Source: Plasmopara viticola (taxonomy: Eukaryota; Oomycota; Peronosporomycetes; Peronosporales; Peronosporaceae). From it: a stretch of DNA of 64,000 bases. Where the stretch lies: NCBI GenBank assembly GCA_001695595.3, contig MBPM02000022.1:434001-498000 (forward strand). The letters are read 5' to 3'. Below are positions 22,944 through 31,240 of the stretch, piece by piece. Made by a program: the position numbers and the translations under genes. A model generated the notes under the pieces. That model ran no database searches. It was given only the letters and a program-made list of their open reading frames with translations, and was not told the origin of the DNA. The stretch's first letter is position 1, and the number at the start of each line of letters is the position of its first letter.

Positions 22944-22959
22944 TCATTTCCAATTTTTC
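22944..22959 (+). promoter_or_regulatory. Oomycete-type initiator and flanking element of transglutaminase B
   Basis: TCATTTC followed by CAATTTTTC lies about 80 nt before the ATG at 23026, in the same place as in copy A. It deviates from copy A at two or three bases but still fits the consensus. Confidence 0.7.
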
Positions 22960-23025
22960 TCGACTCCGAGGAAATTACACAGCTCCTAGTCGACGTGCTC
23001 TCCTTCTTCGACTACTTTCACCACC

Positions 23026-24882
23026 ATGGTCTACTCTCCCCGCTTTTACCTCGTGTCCGCTGCCGTGGCCACCGTAATGCTCAAGATGCAACAGGCTTCT
23101 GCTGCCTCAATGTACTACACGACGCAAACGACGTCCAAAACGGCGAACGAGCTTAGCGCGAACTTTCCCGGAGCTGGTTGCGATGTACCCGATGAGCACA
23201 CCAAGTTCACCGTGAACATCGACCCTACACTTCCGGATGTCACCATGATCCCAACGGTGCCTGTGACAAACCCAGAATTTTTGACAAATGCGACCAGCGC
23301 TCCAAATGCGTCGGTACACACAGTGGTCGGCACTCCTCTAGTGTCGGTGGACACTCCGTTCGCGAACGTGAATTCGCCCTCGCCCTCGACTTTTTCGAAG
23401 GGAGGAAGACCCACAGACTGCGCCACCGGTTGGGACGCATCGACTCGCAAGCTGGAGACAGTCAATGATGGCGGTAGTAATACCAACAAAGACATTCAAG
23501 AGCTTGAAGCGTTCTTCGGGGTCACGATCGAAACAAAGCTCGAAAATCTGCCAAAAAAGTCGCAAAACGAATTGACGCCGTGGGGTGGTCCCTACTGGCC
23601 CACGTACCAGGACAGTATCAACATTGTCTGGAGTGCAGGCGACCCGAGTCCTGCAGCAAAGTACGCCACGGCCTTTGGTATGGATGCAGCCGAGTTCATG
23701 AACAAAGTCTCGGCAAAACACGGGATCGATTCGAGAACGAATGCCCAACAGTGCACGGACGATACACAGTGTGCTGGTGGGACCTCTCAAAGTGCTTGTG
23801 CCAAACGTGAGGGCTCGAACGAAGGCCGGTGCATTCCCACGTGGTTTGGGATCTGCCACGCTTGGTCGGGAGCCGCTATCTCAGAGCCCGAGCCAGAGTG
23901 CCCCGTGACGCATAACGGCGTGACGTTCCAGCCACTTGATCTCAAGGGGTTGATCTCGGTCATTTACGACGATACCAACGTCGGCACGGTCTTTACCGGT
24001 GCTCGCTTTCGATCCGGAAACACTGACAGGGATGAGTTTGGTCGACCCATGGATCCTACGTTCCGCGACATCAATGCGGGTTTCTTCCACATTGCTACGA
24101 CCAACATTCTGGGGTTACTCAAGTCGACGTTTATTGTTGACGTCACAGCAGGACTCGAGGTGTGGAACCAGCCTGTGCGGAGTTACAAGGTGAAGGAGAT
24201 GACTGCCATGTCGCTTGAAGAAGCCGCACAGACCTTCTACGGACTCGACAAGTACCCGTGGAACGAAGCTGCAAAGAGTATTGTGTACGTCAAGACGCGT
24301 CTCTCGTGGATCGTCGAGGCCAACGAAGATGGTCCTCTCGTGTCATCGGGCAGAATCGACGAGTACACGAACAGTGCCTACTACTACTACCTGCTTGAAT
24401 TGGATGACGACGGAAAGATCATTGGCGGGGAGTGGGTGTACGATTCGGATGTGAATCACCCCGACTTTATGTGGCTCATTCGCACGAAACCTGCGGCTGA
24501 CGCCATGACGAGCACGGGGGTCAGTTACAAGGAAGTGAGCATGCTCTTGGAAAAGTCAGCGAAATGCTCCAACTCTGAAGGTGATGAAAATACCGAGCCG
24601 CCGGCCACTGAGGGCTCAGAAAGCGAGCCACCGGCCTCAGAGGTCCCCGGAAGCGAGCCACCGGCCTCTGAGGCCCCCGGAAGCGAGCCACCGGCCTCTG
24701 AGGCACCCGGAGGTGAGCCACCGGCCTCTGAGGCACCCGGAGGTGAGCCATTGGCCACCGAGGCCCCACAAAACGAGCAACCTGCCTCTGAGGCCCCACA
24801 AAACGAGTCACCGGCCACTGAGGCTCCACAAAACGAGCCACCGGCCTCTGAGGCCCCACAAACCGAGACTTTAGTCTCTTAA
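23026..24882 (+). CDS. Secreted transglutaminase elicitor with Pep-13-type motif (copy B)
   Basis: This 618-residue paralogue of copy A has the same signal peptide, catalytic-type Cys277 and Pep-13 equivalent (379-391, unchanged). Over residues 1-528 I count only six amino-acid differences: D218G, then V to A and F to L near the NILGL segment, N to D, D to N and I to M. From residue 529 the tail has nine 10-residue units of another type, mostly EAPGSEPPAS or EAPQNEPPAS, ending abruptly in TETLVS. The stop cuts into the repeat array. Out-of-frame remnants of further units, of the copy-A type, continue for about 80 bp after it, up to the homologue of copy A's last codons. The tail therefore appears shortened by mutation. 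The body looks fully functional. Role and location as for copy A; the tail is the main difference. Confidence 0.93.
   Translation: MVYSPRFYLVSAAVATVMLKMQQASAASMYYTTQTTSKTANELSANFPGAGCDVPDEHTKFTVNIDPTLPDVTMIPTVPVTNPEFLTNATSAPNASVHTVVGTPLVSVDTPFANVNSPSPSTFSKGGRPTDCATGWDASTRKLETVNDGGSNTNKDIQELEAFFGVTIETKLENLPKKSQNELTPWGGPYWPTYQDSINIVWSAGDPSPAAKYATAFGMDAAEFMNKVSAKHGIDSRTNAQQCTDDTQCAGGTSQSACAKREGSNEGRCIPTWFGICHAWSGAAISEPEPECPVTHNGVTFQPLDLKGLISVIYDDTNVGTVFTGARFRSGNTDRDEFGRPMDPTFRDINAGFFHIATTNILGLLKSTFIVDVTAGLEVWNQPVRSYKVKEMTAMSLEEAAQTFYGLDKYPWNEAAKSIVYVKTRLSWIVEANEDGPLVSSGRIDEYTNSAYYYYLLELDDDGKIIGGEWVYDSDVNHPDFMWLIRTKPAADAMTSTGVSYKEVSMLLEKSAKCSNSEGDENTEPPATEGSESEPPASEVPGSEPPASEAPGSEPPASEAPGGEPPASEAPGGEPLATEAPQNEQPASEAPQNESPATEAPQNEPPASEAPQTETLVS
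24610..24879 (+). repeat. In-frame 30-bp minisatellite, transglutaminase B tail
   Basis: Nine 30-bp units encode 10-residue repeats of consensus E-A-P-G/Q-S/G/N-E-P-P-A-S/T. They share the period and the E-x-P skeleton with copy A but have a different homogenised consensus, rich in EPPAS instead of PVF/PSF. Confidence 0.9.
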
Positions 24883-25518
24883 ATCCCACAGACCGGTCTT
24901 TGAGGCCCCACGAAACGAGGCGCCGGTTTTTGAGAACTTAACAAACGATGGCGGTACAAGTTGAGTGGCACTGGTAACCAACCCGGACAGCCAAGCGTCT
25001 CGAGAGCCTTGAAGTACATGAGGAGGTAGCTGCGATAGTGTTGGGCAACATGAATCTTGAGCTAACTTTTAGTGAGGTTCAGTGGCTTTTGCATGTGTGA
25101 TTATGACCATAATTAAGCTTGTAATCAACAAACTATTGTCTCAACGTCTGTTTTAAGCCAAAGTTATCGATACTTTAAACTCTCGTCGTGCCATGAATAT
25201 TAGACACTCAAGAGAGTTGCCCCAATCTTCGTATGTCTGACCGACGAGCAAACTAGACCTTTGCATTTGGCAAAAGACGATTCTAGAACCAACGCTGCGT
25301 CAATGTCGTTCCCGATCTCTACACTTAAAGATGCGCTGAGTCTGTGATAGAATCTATCTCTAAGTCTAATTGCTCAAAGAGCCTTAAAACCATACTTGTG
25401 ACCGCTTATAAGTCGACTATTTTATATTAATTCGACTGTTATTAACAGAGACTGCTTTTGTGATTTCAATTACAAATCAATGGCATCTAGATCAGATTAT
25501 TCCATATTATTTTCAGTC
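24883..25518. other. Downstream flank of transglutaminase B with repeat-tail remnant
   Basis: Bases 24883-24965 still resemble the repeat units of copy A (for example CGGTCTTTGAGGCCCCACGA) but are out of frame behind the stop. The rest matches the downstream flank of copy A until about 25370. No gene is present. Confidence 0.75.
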
Positions 25519-27870
25519 TTACGACGAGGGAATCCACTTGGAGGACGTCAGAAGAGCATTCTCAACTTTTTGCTTCTCGTTTCTATCTTGTAACGACGAA
25601 AAGTCTGTCACTGCACGTTGATTCTTGTCAATTTGTTGTTGCCAACCCGTCCACGCCTTTTTGCTAAAAGAGCCTTCGCTCTCTTTTTGACATTCCGAGT
25701 CGTGCAAATGTCGATTGACGGTGTTTTGAAAACCTACAAGGATTTCGTGACGTCGCACATTGCGCTGAAAGAGTGCATCGAGCTGATCACCATCGAAAGT
25801 TTCCTCCAGATCATCGTCACTATCGCTGGCATTGTTGGTGCCGATGGATTTTAGACGCCACTTGTCATGATCTTTTGATGAAGATCCCAAACATGCTAAC
25901 GGGATGTGGGAATACCGATGGCTGCTTGCTGTGCGACTATTAGCACTGGATAGAGAGCTTGACTGCTGGTATAAGGGAGAAGACCCAATACCTGTCACAA
26001 AAAACTCGACCGTCTCATCTTCGCTCTCCGTGTCAGCACCTTGTCGTTCGTCTCGTCTTGCACCATCAAAACTCACACCTTTGCGGTACAATTCCTCGAC
26101 ACGTTCGTTGCTTCTTTGTGGCAAGACTGGATGAGGCAAAAGTGTCTCGACTTGGATCAGTTCTTTCTGTACGTCTGATGCCTTTCGATCCTCTTGATCT
26201 ACAGCCCTTTGGTCTTTCTCTTCAGTATTCAAGTATACAAACGTGCTATCACCTCGCAATGACTGCGCGTTCTCATCCTGTAACATTTGAGTACAAGTCG
26301 GTAGCTCGACCGACTTTTTCATTCCCTGAAGTTGACCATGTGAATCTACAGATGCTAGCTCTTGTTGCTGTTCTCGCTTAAGTGCATCGATCTCTTGTCG
26401 ATGCAGTTGTTCTCGATACGCTAACTCTTCACGCAAATCATTGCGCAGGATTTCAAAATCCCTCAACGTCGGCGCGTTTTCGCTATCAACACACTCTGGC
26501 AATTGCTGCTTTTGATGCTGTTGAATCTGTGCTTGAGCTTGACGAAGCTGATCCACCAGTTGTTTCTGTCTCCTTAATTCCTCGCGCATATCGTCGTATT
26601 GACGACGCAGCTCCGTAGAGCTTAAATCACCGTTTCTCCCATTACTTTCATGGTTGATGTCTCGAGTAGGCGCGTTCTGGTTGTAACTATCGTAAGTATT
26701 TACAACCACTGTGTCTCGATGAGGTGATTGCTGCTTGTGATCACGTTCAAACAAATTCGCACGAGAGTTCGTGCACGAGTTTTCCCCTGATTTAAGATAA
26801 ATTTCATTAGACTGACGACATTCTTGCTGTACTTGGCCAAATTGAGCGTGCAATTTCTCTTGCTGCTGGACTTTGGCTTGTAAACTGGCCGCTGCGACCG
26901 CCGCCGCGGCTTGCTCGGCTTTTTGCTGTTCGAGTTCAGCTTTTCGACGCTTTTCATTCTCCACGCGCTCTCGTTCCTCTCGAAGTCGTTGTTGCTCGTC
27001 TTCAAAGCGTTTAAGCTCCAGTCGATCCTCTTCATCCTGCTTTCGCTTTGCCTCGAGTTTTTGCTGCCTTTTTTCCTCAATTTGCCGCTCAAGCGCCAAT
27101 TGCATCTCGTGCTGCTGTTGCACTTTGCGACGAAGTCTCTCGACCTCTTGTAAATCTCCTTGAAAAGTTGTTTGACGGCTTGCAACAGGTGCATTTAGAA
27201 GCTTGTCGTGAGAAATTTGAACAGGTACCTTTTGCAATGAAGACCTGTAACCTGGGTACCCCACCGGTAATGCCGGCAAGCCAGCTTCGGTCCGAATCGG
27301 ATCCATTCGTGGCTGCGCCACTGAATGCACGTTTGACTCGAATCCATTCGGACCAGACAAAAAATCCTTGCACATTACTTCTGGCTGGTGGTGGAAAGGC
27401 TGCATATGCTTCAAATGATCCAACGCTTCGCTTTGATAATCAAGGAAAGCGTGCTTCTGAGAAGGTTGGCCGTAACCCGATTGTACCTCTATTGTTGCAC
27501 GTGGTGGGTCCGGATCTACTTGCGGATAATGGACGGAGTTTTCAATAGACAAGTGCTTCTGGGGCTCCAATTGACCACGTGCGAAACTTTTTCGGGCCTT
27601 TTGAGGATTATTTTGCCCAAGTCCGTCAAAAAGGCTTCGTCCAGCTGGCTCGAACGTTTCTTGACGCTGAGGAAACACCTCATTGCGTCGCGCATTGTGG
27701 CCAGAATGTTCACGCTCGAGACGTTTTTGCTCCTCTCGATGCGCTACTTGCTGGGACAGAGCTTGAAAGTACTCTTGCTGTCGACGTCGCTGCTCGTCAC
27801 GGGTATGAAATTGCACGTCATTGTGCTGCGACGTCGTAGCATACGGATAGCTGGTCCGATACTGCATCAA
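25519..27870 (-). CDS. Large glutamine-rich coiled-coil protein, possibly centrosomal/ciliary
   Basis: A 783-residue hydrophilic protein without signal peptide or membrane segment. The N-terminal part has a short charged helix (YFQALSQQVAHREEQKRLE, 34-52). The main coiled coil spans about residues 238-350 and is dense in E, K, R and Q, with an Ala run near 321-328. A second coiled-coil zone (about 415-520) contains LRRQYDDMREELRRQK and LRNDLREELAYREQLHRQE. Near the C-terminus are an acidic-Ser segment and the ending KWIPSS. The repeated short helices of the type ALxxQIxEKxxxK, plus a STFVYLN motif, recall animal CSPP1 and related centrosome/axoneme coiled-coil proteins, which would suit an organism with flagellate zoospores. 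Coiled coils give misleading resemblance, so this function is only a suggestion. The frame is intact and intronless. Confidence 0.8.
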   Translation of the reverse strand: MMQYRTSYPYATTSQHNDVQFHTRDEQRRRQQEYFQALSQQVAHREEQKRLEREHSGHNARRNEVFPQRQETFEPAGRSLFDGLGQNNPQKARKSFARGQLEPQKHLSIENSVHYPQVDPDPPRATIEVQSGYGQPSQKHAFLDYQSEALDHLKHMQPFHHQPEVMCKDFLSGPNGFESNVHSVAQPRMDPIRTEAGLPALPVGYPGYRSSLQKVPVQISHDKLLNAPVASRQTTFQGDLQEVERLRRKVQQQHEMQLALERQIEEKRQQKLEAKRKQDEEDRLELKRFEDEQQRLREERERVENEKRRKAELEQQKAEQAAAAVAAASLQAKVQQQEKLHAQFGQVQQECRQSNEIYLKSGENSCTNSRANLFERDHKQQSPHRDTVVVNTYDSYNQNAPTRDINHESNGRNGDLSSTELRRQYDDMREELRRQKQLVDQLRQAQAQIQQHQKQQLPECVDSENAPTLRDFEILRNDLREELAYREQLHRQEIDALKREQQQELASVDSHGQLQGMKKSVELPTCTQMLQDENAQSLRGDSTFVYLNTEEKDQRAVDQEDRKASDVQKELIQVETLLPHPVLPQRSNERVEELYRKGVSFDGARRDERQGADTESEDETVEFFVTGIGSSPLYQQSSSLSSANSRTASSHRYSHIPLACLGSSSKDHDKWRLKSIGTNNASDSDDDLEETFDGDQLDALFQRNVRRHEILVGFQNTVNRHLHDSECQKESEGSFSKKAWTGWQQQIDKNQRAVTDFSSLQDRNEKQKVENALLTSSKWIPSS

Positions 27871-28175
27871 GGACGTCCGCTAAATTCGTGACTACTACGC
27901 TCTGCTATGCATGTTACTATTTTAAGACATTATTGCGAGCGTTAGGAATCAAGGATATTGTAAGAATGAGCAGTTTTGCTCATTGTACAATGTTCCTTTT
28001 TGGCCAAGTAGATCCAACTTTTAACCGAAGTTTTAGTACATCCGCTTTGGTAACACAATAAGCTTCAGTCTTTTGCTTAGCTGAACCTCGATTTACGACA
28101 TCATCACATTACATAGCTCGATTTCATGGTTAAAAAACGACTTTTTCCTGTTCTAATACTTTACACACCTAAAGA
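27871..28175. other. Short spacer between the coiled-coil gene and phosphatase 1
   Basis: This contains the upstream region of the coiled-coil gene (minus strand) and the 3' flank of phosphatase 1 (also minus). I see no clear initiator element and no additional gene. Confidence 0.4.
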
Positions 28176-29810
28176 TTACCTACTACCCTCTTTTATGATC
28201 ACAAACTCATCGTGTACCGTGTCCGTGGCCGCCTCGATCATCGTTATTGTGAGGTTTGTAGGAGTAGCAGCAAGCTTCGTGATACCAAAACGCTTATTGT
28301 CCATCAAAGATAACCACCCTGGAGCTGGTGGTTTGTCGTACAGCTGCAGACCTTCCGCATTACCAGCAATGCCAGCAACAACATGTACAGGTGCTTTTGG
28401 ATTAACGTACGTCTTGCCATCTTCTGACACGCCATCCATGAAAACTTTAGAGTCTGCCGTTGGGTACAGCCGCTCGTAAGAGTGCACATGTCCCGCATAT
28501 ACTATGTCAACCTTGTACTTGATAAACAAGCCTTCAAACGCCTTCTGCACTTTCAGCGATTCAAAGACGTTAGTAGGGACACCGTTCACATCGCAAGAAC
28601 GTAGTGTGTACACAGGGCGATGCATGCCGACGATGATCCATGGTACTTTGGCACGATTGGCATCAGCAGCCTTTAAATCAGCTTCGAGCCACGCCAATTG
28701 GTTGCCAAAGTGACCGTACTTGCGTTTAGTGTAGTACGCGTTCTCGGGTGCATTCGGAAAATCCGTCTCGGTTGAAATGGTCGTGAAATGCACCGAGGCG
28801 TAGTCAAAGGAATACCACATGTTTAAAGCACCCCCACTTTCAGGCGAAGGCATGCGAAAGCGATGGTTGAAGGCTGAGTAATTGCCAAGTTGATCCTTTT
28901 TCGAGTCGGAGGCAATACAAGTGGGTGAGTGGCACTCTGCCTCGTGATTGCCCACGACAACCATATACGCCACGTGCCGCATCACGTTCGTCAACGAGTT
29001 CATAAACTTGTTCCACAATTCTTCGTAAAAGAACCCGAACGCGGTCTTAACATTTAAAAAGTCATTGTCGGCATACGACACGTCACCTAAATGATAAATA
29101 AAATCCACTTTGCCCGCTAACGTGTTGATATATTTGTTCGATGCAATCGAGTTTGCTTCCGTGCCCATATCTCCATACACGGCCACAACAAACCGACTGG
29201 GATCACCAGCAGCACGCGCCGTTCGAAACGTGCTCACGGCACTTTGCGCTATCGGGTCAGTGGCACTCCCTACTTTGTAGTAATACTCGGTATACGGCTT
29301 GAGACCGCTTACGACGGCGTGGTAACTGAACAGTGAGTAGTCGTCATCTCTATAATACGACTTGATCGCGATCTGGGCGTCCTTTATCTGCGTCATTTCA
29401 GCCTCAGTTGGACCGAGCCACACGGCCGGTTGATCCTCTCTTGCAAACGATGTCCAGGAGATGGCCATGCCCGTCCCAGGCTCTTTGCCAGCAAAGGCCA
29501 AGTGAAACTGCTGCGGAACTTTCGTGTGGTCCCCATGATCCGACACGCGACACGCTTGAGACGGCGTGGAATCCCCAAACGTATATTGAATCGAACACTT
29601 ATCTTTGGGCTCACAACTAAAGGATGACCATTTGTACACACACGTGCGATCGTCTATCGCCGCGGAATCTTGAGTCGTCGTGGCGTCATCGTCGTTAGAG
29701 AAAAACGACTTGGCCACGGCACGAAAGCTGAAGGAGTCAATCGTCACGGAGCACATGGAGATCGTGGCACACACGAAAGCCGCTGAATGAAATGCAACGC
29801 GAGACCGCAT
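28176..29810 (-). CDS. Secreted purple acid phosphatase 1
   Basis: The 544-residue protein is a plant-type purple acid phosphatase, a secreted metalloenzyme with a dinuclear Fe-metal centre that hydrolyses phosphate monoesters at acid pH. Residues 1-25 are a probable signal peptide. An N-terminal fibronectin-like domain (about 98-195) precedes the metallophosphoesterase domain. All seven metal ligands are present: D214 in YGDMG, D243 and Y246 in LGDVSYAD, N288 in VGNHEAE, H397 in VGMHRPVY, and H441 and H443 in GHVHSYERLYP. Length is normal and the frame is intact. The start is the Met that aligns with the starts of the three paralogues in this window. A fair initiator lies about 35-40 nt upstream. 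It is likely used to scavenge phosphate outside the cell or in a host. Confidence 0.94.
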   Translation of the reverse strand: MRSRVAFHSAAFVCATISMCSVTIDSFSFRAVAKSFFSNDDDATTTQDSAAIDDRTCVYKWSSFSCEPKDKCSIQYTFGDSTPSQACRVSDHGDHTKVPQQFHLAFAGKEPGTGMAISWTSFAREDQPAVWLGPTEAEMTQIKDAQIAIKSYYRDDDYSLFSYHAVVSGLKPYTEYYYKVGSATDPIAQSAVSTFRTARAAGDPSRFVVAVYGDMGTEANSIASNKYINTLAGKVDFIYHLGDVSYADNDFLNVKTAFGFFYEELWNKFMNSLTNVMRHVAYMVVVGNHEAECHSPTCIASDSKKDQLGNYSAFNHRFRMPSPESGGALNMWYSFDYASVHFTTISTETDFPNAPENAYYTKRKYGHFGNQLAWLEADLKAADANRAKVPWIIVGMHRPVYTLRSCDVNGVPTNVFESLKVQKAFEGLFIKYKVDIVYAGHVHSYERLYPTADSKVFMDGVSEDGKTYVNPKAPVHVVAGIAGNAEGLQLYDKPPAPGWLSLMDNKRFGITKLAATPTNLTITMIEAATDTVHDEFVIIKEGSR

Positions 29811-29843
29811 AGCGCTGAACCTTCTGGTTGATGGTCAAAACCA

Positions 29844-29850
29844 AGAATGG
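29844..29850 (-). promoter_or_regulatory. Probable initiator of phosphatase 1
   Basis: The minus strand reads CCATTCT followed by TGGTTTTG, matching YCAYTYY with a weaker T-rich block. It aligns with the better initiator of phosphatase 2 and sits about 35-40 nt before the ATG at 29810. Confidence 0.5.
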
Positions 29851-30082
29851 AAGTGGTGTGTTAATCCCGTAATTTATTTGTAACTGTGAGTCACAAGAAA
29901 AGGTAAAGAATAGGAATCGTCAGTTGTGGTGGCCCCGGCTATGGTCCAAGTGACTCGCTGCTATTCCTATCTTGTATTAGAGCAAAGATTTTACTTGATT
30001 TTCAGAAGCAGCATTTTTTTGTAATGTATTGTAGGGGAATTTTGGCGAGTTCCGTAACAGCTGCTACGCAGGATTTGAAAAC

Positions 30083-30096
30083 ACATGAGCACTTGT
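30083..30096. repeat. Left 14-bp target-site duplication of the LINE
   Basis: ACATGAGCACTTGT occurs here and again at 31227-31240, exactly flanking the LINE-derived segment. Confidence 0.85.
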
Positions 30097-31226
30097 TTTT
30101 CGGAAAAGGTTGGGGTGACGCCCTCCTTCCAAGCGCGGGGGCTAAATGCTCGCGCGCTTCGGGCAGGTGCTCTCGGGCATCTGCAGGTCTCTAACGAGTC
30201 TCACCCTCGACGCGACAGTCTCCAGCACCAGGCCAAACCCCCTTCCACGCCCTTAACCGCGCCAACCGCATCCGGATTGGCTCCTTTAATGTGAATTCTC
30301 TAGGTTCGAAGCGCAAGAAGCACGAAATACTCCCCGAAGATCTCTGGCGCTACCGCGTCGATATCATTGGCCTCCGAGAAACCAAGATCTACGATAGAGG
30401 TGAGCACCGCATTGATGACTTCCTTCTAACCCCGAAAAAAAAAAAAAAAAAACGAAGCCAAGACCGAAGTCACCAAAATCCGCCGCCACTGCAACCCGTC
30501 GGGCGCCACTCGACACGCCCGATCCCGAGAAGAAACCTGGCGCCACATTAAGAAGCTCGGAACACTCCTCGGCGATATTGAAGATCTATCCCGACGCAAG
30601 TCCCTGGCCACCCTCGCGCTCCAACGCCTCTGGTCCGTCTGGCTCCGCCCCACGCTCATCTCACCCTAGACCCGCATCTGCTGTACAACTGCGCCACCTG
30701 GGCTCTTACTAAGTCAGAGCTCCACGGCCCACGAGAGTTTCCATCGCCGCCAGCTTCGCTACGCTCTTGGCTATCGCTACCCCCGACACATTTCGAATGC
30801 CAGACTCTACGACCTCTGTGATGAGCGGCCGCTGAGACTACGACTGACACAAGCTCGCTCGCGCCTGTTTGGCCATGTACTTCGCCGCAATCCCGACATT
30901 CCAGCTAACCTCCAGATGCGTGCCTACTTCTTCTCCACCGCAGCAAAATGGCGCGGACGTCCCCGCACCACGCTCCCCTCGACACTCGACCACAATCTTG
31001 TTTCCCGTGGCTCCGGCTTTCGACTCCGGACAGCACAAGACCTCGAAGTGGTACGTACCCTTGCACAAGACCGAAAGAAATGGAAGACCCTCACGACTTT
31101 GGTGCTGGATGCACTGCCCGCCGAACGAGACTCGACGTATGCGGACACCACTCTATGCCGTGGACTAGCCAGACTGAGCCTAGCACGTGCATAACTTGGC
31201 AACGCGATAACGTAATACATTACATT
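30097..31226 (+). mobile_element. Internally deleted non-LTR retrotransposon (LINE)
   Basis: This GC-rich block is set in AT-rich DNA. From about 30257 the plus strand reads RANRIRIGSFNVNSLGSK and, further on, VDIIGLRETKIYD. These are the first two motifs of the apurinic-type endonuclease of LINEs (catalytic Asn and Glu). After a run of about 16-18 A at 30437 the reading jumps to NEAKTEVTKIRR and then LGTLLGDIEDLSRRKSLA and LQRLWSVW, which belong to the far end of a LINE reverse transcriptase. The C-terminal RLFGHVLRRNPDIPANLQ lies near 30870-30920. The rest of the endonuclease and the RT catalytic core are missing, so the copy is a deletion derivative that cannot move itself. The 3' end carries a short tandem tail (ATTAC)n. 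A 14-bp duplication flanks it on both sides. Confidence 0.88.
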
Positions 31227-31240
31227 ACATGAGCACTTGT
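31227..31240. repeat. Right 14-bp target-site duplication of the LINE
   Basis: Perfect copy of the 14 bases at 30083-30096, directly after the (ATTAC)n tail. Confidence 0.85.
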
